From contig PMOS01000008.1 in NCBI GenBank assembly GCA_003161435.1, positions 91,626-155,625 on the forward strand: a DNA stretch of 64,000 bases, in the 5' to 3' direction. This document shows, piece after piece, positions 17,337-26,374 of this stretch (positions are counted from its first letter, which is position 1; every line of letters begins with the position of its first letter). The DNA is from Vulcanimicrobiota bacterium (GTDB taxonomy: Bacteria > Vulcanimicrobiota > Vulcanimicrobiia > Vulcanimicrobiales > Vulcanimicrobiaceae). The notes beneath the pieces were generated by a model. The model saw only the letters and a list, made by a program, of their open reading frames with translations, had not been told where the DNA came from and made no database searches. A program made the position numbers and the translations under genes.

Positions 17337-18109
17337 TGCTCGGCCTGTACGACTCCGGTCTCGGCGGCCTCACCGTGCTCGCCGCGCTGCGCGCCGCCGG
17401 CGTCGATCAAGACGTCGTCTACTTTGCCGATCAAGCGCACGTGCCGTACGGCGACAAATCAGATGCGCAGCTGCACGGCTACCTCGAAGAGAACCTGGCG
17501 TTGCTCGGCGGTCTGGGCGTCGACGCGGTCGTGACCGCCTGCAACACGACGTGCGCGGTGGCGGAGCGCTACGGCTGGCCGGCTACGCCGTTCCCGGTGC
17601 TCGACCTCATCGCGACGGCGGGCCGCTCATTCGTCGGCACGCCCCATCGACGCGTCGCGGTCGTCGCGACGGTCGCCACGGTGCGCAGCGGTGCGTACGC
17701 GCGGGCGATCCGCGCCGCCGCGCCGCAGGTCGAAGTCGCCGAGGTCGCGGCGCCGTCGCTGGTCCCGATCGTCGAGCGCGGTGAAGCCGACTCGGCGGTC
17801 GCCCGCACCGCCGTCGATGCGGTCGTCGCGCAACTCGGCCCCGACGTCGACGCGCTCGTCTACGGTTGCACGCACTACCCGCTGCTCGATCGCTGGTTCG
17901 CCCAAGCGCTCGGCCCGCGCATCGAGCGTATCGATCCCGCCGTCGCGCAGGCCGCCGCCGCGCAACGCCTCGTCGCGCAACTGGACCTCACCCCCGGCAC
18001 TTCGTCGACCGCATACTACACCAACGGCGACGCCGAAGCGTTCGAAACCGCCGTCCGTCGCTGGACCGGCGACACCGCCGGCCGCGTCTCAGCCCTCGTC
18101 AGCCGCTAA
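17336..18109 (+). CDS. murI: Glutamate racemase
   Basis: Converts L-glutamate to D-glutamate for peptidoglycan. The two catalytic cysteines are present in TACNTTCA (about residue 65) and YGCTHYPLL (about 180). The N-terminal LYDSGLGGLTVLAAL and FADQAHVPYGDKS are family signatures. At 257 residues it is of normal length. The GTG start overlaps the TAG of the amidase gene by one base, so translation is coupled in the operon gerM-like / amidase / murI. Confidence 0.95.
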   Translation: MLGLYDSGLGGLTVLAALRAAGVDQDVVYFADQAHVPYGDKSDAQLHGYLEENLALLGGLGVDAVVTACNTTCAVAERYGWPATPFPVLDLIATAGRSFVGTPHRRVAVVATVATVRSGAYARAIRAAAPQVEVAEVAAPSLVPIVERGEADSAVARTAVDAVVAQLGPDVDALVYGCTHYPLLDRWFAQALGPRIERIDPAVAQAAAAQRLVAQLDLTPGTSSTAYYTNGDAEAFETAVRRWTGDTAGRVSALVSR

Positions 18110-18118
18110 CAACACGCC

Positions 18119-18240
18119 GTCATCCTGAGCTAGCCTGTCCTGAGCTTGTCGAAGGGAAGGGCGAACGACGTTTGCTTGCGACAATCGCAGCGGATCCACG
18201 TCGAATTCACGACGTCGTGCTGAGCTTGGCGAAGCGCGAC
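18119..18240. repeat. REP-like elements (CCTGAGCTTGTCGAAGG family)
   Basis: Between murI and the PAP2-like gene lie a composite copy at 18119-18155 (GTCATCCTGAGCT, then a second CCTGAGCTTGTCGAAGG) and a diverged copy at 18214-18240 (GTCGTGCTGAGCTTGGCGAAG). The same core recurs at 30023-30045, 30099-30125 and, inverted and inside a gene, at 54765-54820. This is a well-known widespread bacterial extragenic motif; no function is assigned. Confidence 0.7.
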
Positions 18241-18296
18241 AGCCTCGATCGTCCTGACCGTGATGCATCGGCGACGGACTTGCCCGGCCACCATCG

Positions 18297-18989
18297 TCAG
18301 ACGACGTGGAAGATGCGGAAGAAGAGCAGCGTCGTCGCTAGTGCGAGGAGCGTTCCGGCGAGGACTTGCAGCAGCGTGTGCGCACGCAGATAGACACGTG
18401 ACCAGCCGACCAGCGGGATGAGGATGTAGAAGGGAGCCGGTCGCTGGCCGAAGAGCACGGTCAGCGCGACCAGCGGCGCCGTGATCCCCAGCGCGTGGGT
18501 CGAGATCTTCCAGTAGCGCGTGATCCATTGAACGACCAGCGCGCTGGCCGCGTAGCCCGCCATCGAGGCGGTCATGATCGCCGGCGCGTGGATCAGCCAC
18601 AGATCGATCGCGCCGAGCGCGTAGAACACGACGAAGGCGATGAAGACCCGCTCGCGCTCGGTCCGGATCGACATGTCCAAATCCGAGATGCGGTCGGTAG
18701 CGTACAGATAGAAGATGAACAGCATCGGCGCGATCGAGGTGAAGAACGCGCTGTTGAACAGCAGCACCCAGAAGTCGTACGAGCTAGCCGACCGAGCGTC
18801 TGCGAGGATGACGAAGAGGGCGAGCGACGTCAGGAAGGGGTTGCACACGGTCGAGATGATCTTCGCAACGTCGGTCCAGACGCGCTTGCGGACGCGCAGC
18901 GGGGTCGGCGGGACGACCGGGGGATTCGCCGACGGCGAACCCGGGGGGGCGTGCACGGGGACGGGCCTTCGGCCCTCGTCGCCGAACAC
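18297..18989 (-). CDS. PAP2-like integral membrane protein
   Basis: A membrane protein of about 230 residues with six hydrophobic segments. It resembles the phosphatase PAP2 superfamily: a basic cytoplasmic segment before the first helices (RVRKRVWTDVAKIIS), SIRTERERVF between helices, and a C-terminal SRVYLRAHTLLQVLAG that matches the SR-x5-H-x3-D motif, except that the final Asp is Gln. No PSGH-like motif is clear, so catalysis is doubtful and it may be a lipid-binding or inactive relative. The start is uncertain: GTG at 18989 (used) or GTG at 18956, as no ATG exists near the N-terminus. It is divergent from dxs with only a few bases between starts. Confidence 0.7.
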   Translation of the reverse strand: MFGDEGRRPVPVHAPPGSPSANPPVVPPTPLRVRKRVWTDVAKIISTVCNPFLTSLALFVILADARSASSYDFWVLLFNSAFFTSIAPMLFIFYLYATDRISDLDMSIRTERERVFIAFVVFYALGAIDLWLIHAPAIMTASMAGYAASALVVQWITRYWKISTHALGITAPLVALTVLFGQRPAPFYILIPLVGWSRVYLRAHTLLQVLAGTLLALATTLLFFRIFHVV

Positions 18990-18995
18990 CCCGTG

Positions 18996-20882
18996 ATGAT
19001 CCTCGAGCGCATCGCGTCCCCGGCCGACGTCAAACGGCTCAGCCGTCCCGAACTCGACCAGCTGGCACGCGAGGTCCGCGAGACCCTGATCCGCGTCTGC
19101 GCCGTCAACGGCGGTCACTTGGCGCCCAATCTCGGCGTCGTCGAGCTGACCATCGCGCTGCACCGCGTGCTCGACCTTCCCGACGACGTCGTCGTGTGGG
19201 ACGTGAGCCACCAAAGTTACGTGCACAAGCTGCTGACCGGACGCGCCGCGCGTTTCGACACCCTTCGCCAAGGCGGCGGCGTGAGCGGGTTTGCGATGCG
19301 CAGCGAATCACCCTACGACGCGTTCGGCGCGGGGCATGCCTCGACGTCGATCTCGGCCGCGCTCGGGATGGCAACGGCGCGCGACTTGGCCGGCCGCGAC
19401 GACACGGTCGTCGCGATCATCGGCGACGGCGCGCTCACCGGCGGGCTGGCCTACGAAGCGATCAACAACGCGGGGCTGCTCAAGACCAACTTCATCGTGG
19501 TGCTCAACGACAACGAGATGTCGATCGCGCCGAACGTCGGGTCGATCGCGTCGTACCTGGGGGCCCTCCGCTCCAAGCCGCTGTTCACCAAGGGTCGCGA
19601 GGTTCTCAAGGGCGTGCTCGATCACGTCCCGCTCGGCGAAACCGCGCGCAAGGCGCTCTCGACCGCCGAGATGGCGGGGATGCGCTTCGCACTGCACGAT
19701 CACAAAGCGCCGGTGATCTTCGAGGAGATGGGGTTCCGCTACGTCGGGCCGATCGACGGCCACGACCTCGACACCCTCATCGACGTGATCTCGAACGCGC
19801 GCAAGATCTCCGGCCCGGTGCTGCTGCACGTGAAGACGGTCAAAGGCAAGGGCTACGACATTGCCGAGGGCGACAGCCGCACGTTCCACGGCGTCGGGCC
19901 GGGCGTCTATCATCCCGATGAAGGCCGGATCGAGAAGAAGGCCGCGCGCCAGACGTTCGCGCAGGCGTTCGCGGACGCCATGATCGCGGCCGCCGAGCGC
20001 GACTCGCGGGTCGTCGGCATCACGGCCGCGATGCCCGACGGCACGGGCCTGGCGAAGTTCGCCAAGCGCTTTCCGCTGCGCTACTTCGACGTCGGGATCG
20101 CCGAAGCGCACGCGGTGTGCTTTGCCGCCGGCTTGTCGACCCGCGGCATCAAACCGGTCTGCGCGATCTACTCGACCTTTCTGCAGCGCGCATACGACCA
20201 AGTCGTGCACGACGTTGCGATCCAATCGCTTCCGGTCGTGTTCGCGATCGACCGCGCCGGCTTCGTCGGCGACGATGGGCCGACGCACATGGGGCTGTAC
20301 GACATTGCGTACCTGCGCACGCTGCCGGGCGTGACGATAATGGCGCCGCGCAACGAGAACGAGGTCGCGCCGATGCTGGACCTCGCCCTCTCGCTCGATG
20401 CGCCGGCGGCGATCCGCTATCCGCGCGGCTCGACCAGCGGCAAGCACGACGAGCCGATCGCGCCGGTCGTGCTCGGCCGGGCCGAGGTGCTGCGCCGTGG
20501 CAGCGACGTGGCGATCCTGGCACTGGGCAACACCGTTGATGCGGCGCTCGACGCGTATGCGCTGCTCGAGGAGAGCGGCTGCGCCCCGACCGTCGTGAAC
20601 GCGCGCTTCGTCGCGCCGCTCGACGAAATGCTGCTGCTCGAGTTGGGTGAAACGCACCGGCGCTTCATCACCCTCGAGGAGCACAGCCTGGCCGGTGGCT
20701 TCGGATCGGCTGTCGTCGAGTTCGTCAACGACCGTGGGATGGACGTCGCGGTCGAGCGGATCGGCGTACCCAACGTGCTGGTCCAACACGCCAAGCCGGA
20801 AGCGCAGCGCGCCCAGTTCGGCCTCTCCGCCGAAAACGTCGCCGCTCGCGTCCGCGCCCTAGCCCCGACGCGGACGGCCTGA
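18996..20882 (+). CDS. dxs: 1-deoxy-D-xylulose-5-phosphate synthase
   Basis: Condenses pyruvate with glyceraldehyde 3-phosphate, the first step of the MEP isoprenoid pathway, using thiamine diphosphate. Clear features are GHLAPNLGVVELTIALH near the N-terminus, GAGHASTSISAALG, the TPP motif GDG (residues 143-145) ending in INNAG, and the pyrimidine-domain DGPTHMGLYD. At 628 residues it is of normal length. The frame is open far upstream, through the antisense gene. The ATG at 18996 is chosen because MILERIASPADVKRLSRPEL is the usual Dxs start. No Shine-Dalgarno sequence is obvious, and the divergent gene starts within ten bases, so promoters must lie inside each other's coding sequence. Confidence 0.95.
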   Translation: MILERIASPADVKRLSRPELDQLAREVRETLIRVCAVNGGHLAPNLGVVELTIALHRVLDLPDDVVVWDVSHQSYVHKLLTGRAARFDTLRQGGGVSGFAMRSESPYDAFGAGHASTSISAALGMATARDLAGRDDTVVAIIGDGALTGGLAYEAINNAGLLKTNFIVVLNDNEMSIAPNVGSIASYLGALRSKPLFTKGREVLKGVLDHVPLGETARKALSTAEMAGMRFALHDHKAPVIFEEMGFRYVGPIDGHDLDTLIDVISNARKISGPVLLHVKTVKGKGYDIAEGDSRTFHGVGPGVYHPDEGRIEKKAARQTFAQAFADAMIAAAERDSRVVGITAAMPDGTGLAKFAKRFPLRYFDVGIAEAHAVCFAAGLSTRGIKPVCAIYSTFLQRAYDQVVHDVAIQSLPVVFAIDRAGFVGDDGPTHMGLYDIAYLRTLPGVTIMAPRNENEVAPMLDLALSLDAPAAIRYPRGSTSGKHDEPIAPVVLGRAEVLRRGSDVAILALGNTVDAALDAYALLEESGCAPTVVNARFVAPLDEMLLLELGETHRRFITLEEHSLAGGFGSAVVEFVNDRGMDVAVERIGVPNVLVQHAKPEAQRAQFGLSAENVAARVRALAPTRTA

Positions 20883-20977
20883 CCCCCGCCGCGCACCCCG
20901 GCCGAACAGGACAATTTCGGGGCCGACGCCAAGCCCCGGCGGTTCTTTCCGCGTCTATCTTCGGAGTCCGATCCATC

Positions 20978-21358
20978 GTGTTTTCCGTGTTGCTCGCTGC
21001 CGCGTCGACCGCTCCCGAGGCCGTTAAGGCGGCTGCTCCCGCCGCCAAAGCGACCACGATCCCGTTCACCCTGCCCCCGGGCTTTCAGTTCGACGTCACC
21101 CCGCACTCGCCGTTGGCGCAGCACGCGCCGTGGCTCACCCACACCTTCGCGGGGCTGTTCATCGTGCTGGGCGTCATGCTCGTCGTGCTCCTCGCCATCC
21201 AGACCACCAAGCAAGAAGGCTTGAGCGGAACGCTGGGCGGGCGGGTCGAGTCGGCGACGCGCCGGCTCGGGCTCGACGCGCAGATCGCGCGCGTCACGCA
21301 GTTCGTCGCCATCTCGTTCGTCATCGTCGCCACCCTGGTCAGCCTCAGCGGAATCTGA
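20978..21358 (+). CDS. secG: Preprotein translocase subunit SecG-like
   Basis: A 126-residue protein with two transmembrane segments (about residues 58-75 and 105-124) separated by [18 protein letters not shown], which matches the conserved SecG loop. SecG aids the SecYE channel. The N-terminal 50 residues, Ala/Pro-rich and with a first hydrophobic stretch, are longer than in typical SecG (about 75-80 residues), an oddity worth noting. The GTG at 20978 is the start of the frame. The stop is directly adjacent to the GTG of the ABC ATPase gene, so the genes are likely co-transcribed. Confidence 0.8.
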   Translation: MFSVLLAAASTAPEAVKAAAPAAKATTIPFTLPPGFQFDVTPHSPLAQHAPWLTHTFAGLFIVLGVMLVVLLAIQTTKQEGLSGTLGGRVESATRRLGLDAQIARVTQFVAISFVIVATLVSLSGI

Positions 21359-22408
21359 GTGGCGCTGCTCGAGGTCCACGACCTCCGGACGACGTTCAAA
21401 ACCGAAGACGGCGTCGTCGCCGCGGTCAACGGGCTGTCGTTCTCCGTCGAACCGGGTTCGACGCTGGGCATCGTCGGCGAGTCGGGTTCGGGGAAATCGG
21501 TCACCTCGCTCTCGATCATGCGCCTGATCGCGCAGAACGGCACGATCGAACGCGGGACGATCCTGTTCAAGGGCGAGAACCTGCTCGACAAGAGCGAAGC
21601 CGAGATGCGGAAGATTCGCGGTCGCGACATCGCGATGATCTTCCAGGATCCGATGACCTCGCTCAACCCGGTGCTCACCATCGGCGAGCAGATCGCCGAG
21701 GCGACGCGCCTGCACCTCGGGCTCAACAAGAAAGAGGCGCTCGACAAGGCGGTCGACATGCTGCGCCTCGTGCGCATCCCGATCGCCGAGAAGCGCTTGC
21801 GCGACTATCCGCACCAGTTCTCGGGCGGGATGCGCCAGCGCGTCATGATAGCGATGGCGCTCTCGTGCGATCCCGCCGTGCTGATCGCCGACGAGCCGAC
21901 CACGGCGCTCGACGTGACGATCCAAGCGCAGATCATCGAGCTGATGAACGAGATGCAGGCTCGGTTGGGTTCGGCGATCGTTCTGATAACGCACGACCTG
22001 GGCGTCGTCGCCGAGACGTGCGAAAACGTCTTGGTGATGTACGGCGGCAACATGGTCGAGTACGGCACGGCCACCGAGATCTTCGATTCGCCGAAGATGC
22101 CCTATACGATGGGGCTGCTCGAATCTCTGCCACGATTGGATCAAGCCGGTTCGCGGTTGATCCCGATCGAGGGCCAGCCGCCGAACCTGCTGCGCATGCC
22201 GCCGGGGTGCGCGTTCGCGCCGCGCTGCCGCTATCGGATGCCGATCTGCGACGAGCCGGTTCCGCTCTACGATTTCGGAAACGGCCACGTCGCGCGCTGC
22301 TTCCTCTATGACCAGCGCGCCGAAGGTCAGAAACCGATCGAGGCCGAGAACCGGCCCGTCATCGCCGGCTCAGCGGTGGCGCAGGCGCCGCCGCGCGTCG
22401 CGCGATGA
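21359..22408 (+). CDS. Peptide/nickel-type ABC transporter ATPase (OppD/DppD-like)
   Basis: An ATP-binding subunit for oligopeptide, dipeptide or nickel uptake. Walker A is GESGSGKS (about residues 40-47), the signature is [15 protein letters not shown], Walker B is [12 protein letters not shown] and the switch His is in LITHDLGVV. The C-terminal oligopeptide-HPY region has the Cys-rich [19 protein letters not shown]. The GTG start follows the secG stop with no gap, and the end overlaps the next ATPase gene by four bases (ATGA). No permease or solute-binding gene is adjacent, so the pair must work with membrane parts coded elsewhere. Confidence 0.92.
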   Translation: MALLEVHDLRTTFKTEDGVVAAVNGLSFSVEPGSTLGIVGESGSGKSVTSLSIMRLIAQNGTIERGTILFKGENLLDKSEAEMRKIRGRDIAMIFQDPMTSLNPVLTIGEQIAEATRLHLGLNKKEALDKAVDMLRLVRIPIAEKRLRDYPHQFSGGMRQRVMIAMALSCDPAVLIADEPTTALDVTIQAQIIELMNEMQARLGSAIVLITHDLGVVAETCENVLVMYGGNMVEYGTATEIFDSPKMPYTMGLLESLPRLDQAGSRLIPIEGQPPNLLRMPPGCAFAPRCRYRMPICDEPVPLYDFGNGHVARCFLYDQRAEGQKPIEAENRPVIAGSAVAQAPPRVAR

Positions 22409-23475
22409 CCGCGCCGAGCGCCGGCGCCGCCGCCGCCGCGACGGTCGCGCCGCACGACGATCTAGTCATCGTCCGCGACCTCTACAAGTACTTTCCGATC
22501 ACCGCGGGGATCTTGCAACGCCACGTCGCGGACGTGCGCGCCGTCGACGGGATCGACTTCGAGATCCGGCGCGGCGAGACGCTGGGGCTGGTCGGCGAAT
22601 CCGGTTCAGGCAAGACCACGGCGGGGCGCGTCATCCTGCGGCTGACCGAGGCCACCAAAGGCAGCGTGCAGTTCGAAGGGCGCGAGCTCGTCGGCCTCTC
22701 GCGCAACGATCTGCGCCCCCTCCGCAAGGAGATGCAGATCATCTTTCAGGACCCCTACGCGTCGCTGAATCCGCGGATGACGGTCGGCTCGATCGTGCGC
22801 GAACCGCTCGAGATCCATGGCATCGCGCACGGCAAAGAGGCCGACGTCCGGGTTCAGGAGCTGTTGCGTCTGGTCGGCCTCCAGCCGCATCACGCCAACC
22901 GCTATCCCCACGAGTTCTCCGGCGGCCAGCGCCAGCGCGTCGGCGTCGCGCGGGCGCTCGCGGTCAACCCGAAGTTCATCGTCGCCGACGAGCCGGTTTC
23001 GGCGCTCGACGTGTCGATCCAAGCCCAGGTCATCAACCTGCTTCAGGACTTGCAGCAGCAGCTCGGGCTGACGTACCTGTTCATCGCCCACGATCTCTCG
23101 GTCGTGCGCCACATCTCCAACCGCGTCGCGGTCATGTACGTCGGCAAGATCGTGGAGATCGCCGACCGCGACCGGCTGTACGACAACCCGCTCCATCCCT
23201 ACACGCAGGCGCTGCTCTCGGCGATCCCGATCCCCGATCCCGACATCGAACGGCGCCGCAAGCGCGTCATCCTCACCGGCGACATCCCGTCGCCGGTGAA
23301 CCCGCCGCCGGGTTGCCGGTTCCACACCCGCTGCCCGATCGCGTTCGATCGCTGCAAGGTCGAAGTGCCGGCGTTCAAGGAGTACGAACCGGGACACCGC
23401 GCGGCGTGCCACTGGGTCGAAGAGCACGGCGGCACCGCGCCCGATCTGACCGTCACGCCAACCGCGCTCGCGTAG
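22405..23475 (+). CDS. Peptide-type ABC transporter ATPase (OppF/DppF-like)
   Basis: The partner ATPase of the preceding gene, 356 residues. Walker A is GESGSGKT, the Q-loop lies in [14 protein letters not shown], the signature is [15 protein letters not shown], Walker B is [12 protein letters not shown] and the switch His is in [11 protein letters not shown]. The C-terminal HPY domain has [17 protein letters not shown]. The N-terminal 20 residues are Ala-rich and beyond the usual start; a later start is possible, but the ATGA overlap with the upstream gene supports 22405. A strong terminator follows. Confidence 0.92.
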   Translation: MTAPSAGAAAAATVAPHDDLVIVRDLYKYFPITAGILQRHVADVRAVDGIDFEIRRGETLGLVGESGSGKTTAGRVILRLTEATKGSVQFEGRELVGLSRNDLRPLRKEMQIIFQDPYASLNPRMTVGSIVREPLEIHGIAHGKEADVRVQELLRLVGLQPHHANRYPHEFSGGQRQRVGVARALAVNPKFIVADEPVSALDVSIQAQVINLLQDLQQQLGLTYLFIAHDLSVVRHISNRVAVMYVGKIVEIADRDRLYDNPLHPYTQALLSAIPIPDPDIERRRKRVILTGDIPSPVNPPPGCRFHTRCPIAFDRCKVEVPAFKEYEPGHRAACHWVEEHGGTAPDLTVTPTALA

Positions 23476-23497
23476 CGCAGGGCGCCGGAAAAGAAAC

Positions 23498-23523
23498 GAG
23501 GAGCGGTCCGAAGACCGCTCCTC
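23498..23523. terminator. Bidirectional intrinsic terminator
   Basis: A perfect 11-bp stem with a CGAA loop (arms 23498-23508 and 23513-23523). The A-rich AAAAGAAA to its left serves as a U-tract for minus-strand transcripts. It separates the convergent ABC ATPase and lysine-rich protein genes and has the same design as the one at 13420-13460. Confidence 0.85.
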
Positions 23524-23534
23524 TGATGTTGCCG

Positions 23535-23993
23535 TCAGGCCTTTTTCTTGCGTCCGGCCTTCTTGCGTCCGCCGGTCTTTTTGGCGGCCTTCTTCTTGCG
23601 ACCGCCGGTTTTCTTGGCGGCTTTCTTGCGGCCACCGGTTTTCTTGGCGGCTTTCTTTCGTCCGCCGGTCTTCTTGGCAGCCTTCTTCTTGCGACCACCG
23701 GTCTTCTTGGCGGCCTTCTTCTTGCGACCGCCGGTCTTCTTCGCGGCCTTCTTCTTGCGGCCGCCGGTTTTCTTGGCGGCTTTCTTTCGTCCGCCGGTCT
23801 TCTTGGCAGCCTTCTTGCGGCCGCCGGTTTTCTTGGCGGCTTTCTTGCGGCCGCCGGTTTTCTTGGCGGCCTTCTTGCGACCGTTGGTGGATTTCTTACG
23901 GCCGGCGCCTTTGCGGCGACCGCCGCGACGACCCGCTGCAGCCGGTGCTGCGTCAGTCGTCGAGCCGTCGCCATTCATGAGATCCGAGTCCAT
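23535..23993 (-). CDS. Lysine-rich histone H1-like repeat protein
   Basis: A 152-residue protein with a short Asp/Ser/Ala-rich N-terminus, a GRRGGRRKGAGRKK patch and then about ten tandem copies of a GRKKAAKKTG unit (some with an extra K) up to a KKAGRKKKA end. It resembles eukaryotic histone H1 tails and bacterial AlgP/Hc1-like proteins that coat DNA, and should bind nucleic acid by charge alone. The ATG at 23993 has GAGGAGG four bases upstream, so it is chosen over the ATG five codons later. The DNA is a 27-30 bp imperfect tandem repeat, so copy number may vary between strains or be mis-assembled. It is divergent from topA, and a role in DNA topology would fit that context. Confidence 0.88.
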   Translation of the reverse strand: MDSDLMNGDGSTTDAAPAAAGRRGGRRKGAGRKKSTNGRKKAAKKTGGRKKAAKKTGGRKKAAKKTGGRKKAAKKTGGRKKKAAKKTGGRKKKAAKKTGGRKKKAAKKTGGRKKAAKKTGGRKKAAKKTGGRKKKAAKKTGGRKKAGRKKKA

Positions 23994-24139
23994 TCAACCT
24001 CCTCGTCCGCGCGGACGGAGTTGTCTTCGATCTTGCGTCGCTTGTGCGATGCAGTTAGAGGCAGAATACAATCATTTCGCGTTTCGTGCAACTCTGCGCC
24101 CCGGCCGGGTGTTTCTCGCGCGCGCCGCGCGACGAAAAA

Positions 24140-24169
24140 TTGGAGGCTCTTGACGTCCGGGTTTATACT
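24140..24169 (+). promoter_or_regulatory. Probable sigma-70-type promoter for topA
   Basis: TTGGAG (24140-24145) and TATACT (24164-24169) are separated by 18 bp, giving a start of transcription near 24176 and a leader of about 40 bases before the topA GTG. Called by eye from consensus likeness only. Confidence 0.45.
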
Positions 24170-24214
24170 GTGGCCCGAAGCTCGTCCCAGCGAGCGCACC
24201 CTCTGGAGACCGCC

Positions 24215-26374
24215 GTGGCGAAGCCCCTGATCATCGTCGAATCGCCGACGAAAGCCAAAACCATCAAGAAATTCCTACCCGCGCGCTACGTCGTGAAGGC
24301 ATCCGTCGGGCACGTCCGCGACCTGCCGAAATCGACGCTGGGAGTCGATGTCGCCGATGGATTCACGCCCCGCTACCTGACCATCAAAGGTAAGGGCGAC
24401 ATCATCAAAGACCTCAAGGCGGCGGCGAAGGGTGCCTCCGACGTCTACCTCGCGACCGACCCCGATCGCGAAGGCGAGGCGATTGCGTGGCATCTCGCCG
24501 AGCTCCTCAAGCTCGAGCATCCCCAGCGCATCGAGCTCCACGAGATCACCCGGGAGGCGGCGCTGGCCGCACTCAAGGATCCGCATCCGATCGACATGCC
24601 GCGCGTCAACGCGCAGCAGGCGCGGCGAATCTTGGATCGGCTGGTCGGCTACAAAATCTCGCCGCTGCTGTGGGCCAAGGTGCGCGGCGGGCTCTCCGCC
24701 GGACGCGTGCAGTCGGTCGCTGTTCGCTTGATCGTCGACCGCGAGCGCGAGATCCGCGCCTTCGACCCGCGCGAGTACTGGTCGATCACTGCGCAACTCG
24801 CCACCGCCGGTTCACCGATCGTGTTCCCGGCCGACCTGCACCAGGTCGACGGTGAGAAGGCCGAGATCGTCAACGGCGAGCAGGCCGACGCCATCATGAA
24901 GGCGCTCGAAGGCGCCGAATTTCGCGTCTCCGGCGTCAAAACGCGCGAGACCCGGCGCAACGCAGCGGCCCCGTTCACCACGTCCACGCTCCAGCAAGAG
25001 GCGTCCCGCAAGCTCAAGTTCCGCGTCCGTAAGACGATGCAGATCGCGCAGGCGCTGTATGAGGGCATCGACCTGGGCCGCAGCGAGGGAACGCAGGGTC
25101 TGATCACCTACATGCGCACCGACTCGACGCGCATCTCGGATTCGGCAAGCCAGGCGGCCCGCGAGTACATCATCGGCCGGTTCGGCGAGGCGTATCACAG
25201 CGGCGGCCGGCAGTTCAAGATCAAGGAAGGCGCACAGGACGCGCACGAAGCGATTCGTCCCACCTCGGTGCTTCACACGCCCGAGTCGCTGGCGGGGGTT
25301 CTCAAGCGCGACGAGCTGCGTCTGTACCGTCTGATCTGGGAGCGTTTCATCGCGTCGCAGATGGCGCCGGCCGTTTTCGATCAGACGACGGTCGACATTG
25401 CAGCGACCGAACGCTTCACGTTCCGCGCGACCGGTAGCGTGCTCAAATTCGCCGGTTTCACCGCGGTTTACGAAGAGGGCACGGATACCGCGACCGGTTC
25501 GGCCGACGCGGCGCCGACGTTGACGCAGGCAGAGAAGGCACGGCCGATCCTGCCCAAGATGAATCAGGACGACGTGCTCGACCCCAAGTCGATCGAACCC
25601 AAGCAGCACTTCACCGAGCCGCCGCCGCGCTATACGGAAGCGACGCTGGTGCGGGCGCTCGAGGAGAACGGGATCGGGCGGCCGTCGACCTACAGCGCGA
25701 TCGTCGAGACGATCCAGGCGCGCGGCTACGTCGAACAGCTCGACCGGCGCTTTGCGCCGACCGAGATCGGCGAGTCGGTGAACGATCTGCTGGTCGAGCA
25801 CTTCCCCGAGATCGTCGACCTCACGTTCACCGCGTCGATGGAGGGCAAGCTGGACACGCTGGCCGAGACCGGCGGCGACTGGGCGGCGACGGCAAAAGTG
25901 CTGAGCGACTTTTACGACGGGTTCGCGATCGAGTTGGCAGAGGCCGAGCGCAAGCTGCCCAAGTACGAACAGCGCGACGAGCCGACCGACGAGGTGTGCG
26001 TCAACTGCGGCAAGCCGATGGTCATCAAGACCGGTCGCTTCGGGCGCTTCATGTCGTGCACGGGCTATCCTGAGTGCAAGACCACGAAGCCGATCCTCAA
26101 AGACACGGGCGTGAAGTGTCCTAAGGACGGCGGGATGATCGCCGAGCGAAAGTCGCGCAAAGGGCGCACGTTCTACGGCTGCGCGAACTACCCGGCTTGC
26201 GATTTCGTCTCGTGGGACAAGGTCGCGCCCCAACCGTGCGCGGTCTGCGGCGACTATGTGACCGAGAAGGTGAAGCGCGGGGGCGCGGTCACCTACATCT
26301 GCCACACCGACCGGCAGCACGCGACGGGTCTGGGTTCGGCGGGAGACACGGACGACGAGGCCGACATCGCATGA
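24215..26374 (+). CDS. topA: DNA topoisomerase I
   Basis: A type IA topoisomerase that relaxes negative supercoils. The TOPRIM domain starts KPLIIVESPTKAKTIKKFLP and has the acidic DPDREGEA. The catalytic tyrosine is in GLITYMRTDSTRIS. The C-terminus carries three zinc-ribbon modules: CVNC...C, CPKD...CANYPAC and CAVC...C. At 719 residues it is of normal length. The GTG at 24215 is chosen because AKPLIIVES follows at once and CTGGAG lies upstream; the frame is open further 5' but without protein-like sequence. The gene overlaps trmFO by four bases, starting the order topA-trmFO-hslV-hslU known from Firmicutes. Confidence 0.95.
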   Translation: MAKPLIIVESPTKAKTIKKFLPARYVVKASVGHVRDLPKSTLGVDVADGFTPRYLTIKGKGDIIKDLKAAAKGASDVYLATDPDREGEAIAWHLAELLKLEHPQRIELHEITREAALAALKDPHPIDMPRVNAQQARRILDRLVGYKISPLLWAKVRGGLSAGRVQSVAVRLIVDREREIRAFDPREYWSITAQLATAGSPIVFPADLHQVDGEKAEIVNGEQADAIMKALEGAEFRVSGVKTRETRRNAAAPFTTSTLQQEASRKLKFRVRKTMQIAQALYEGIDLGRSEGTQGLITYMRTDSTRISDSASQAAREYIIGRFGEAYHSGGRQFKIKEGAQDAHEAIRPTSVLHTPESLAGVLKRDELRLYRLIWERFIASQMAPAVFDQTTVDIAATERFTFRATGSVLKFAGFTAVYEEGTDTATGSADAAPTLTQAEKARPILPKMNQDDVLDPKSIEPKQHFTEPPPRYTEATLVRALEENGIGRPSTYSAIVETIQARGYVEQLDRRFAPTEIGESVNDLLVEHFPEIVDLTFTASMEGKLDTLAETGGDWAATAKVLSDFYDGFAIELAEAERKLPKYEQRDEPTDEVCVNCGKPMVIKTGRFGRFMSCTGYPECKTTKPILKDTGVKCPKDGGMIAERKSRKGRTFYGCANYPACDFVSWDKVAPQPCAVCGDYVTEKVKRGGAVTYICHTDRQHATGLGSAGDTDDEADIA

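Noticed and set aside
20417..22288. A 623-codon minus-strand frame over dxs, secG and the first ABC ATPase
   Set aside because: It crosses three well-supported plus-strand genes and shows no family likeness.
23560..23880. Regularly spaced repeats that might be a CRISPR array
   Set aside because: The repeats are coding, in frame and without variable spacers; they encode GRKKAAKKTG units of the lysine-rich protein.
23548..24153. Plus-strand frame of FLAAFLRPPVF-type repeats
   Set aside because: It is the complement of the lysine-rich repeat gene, which has a strong ribosome site and a terminator in the right places.
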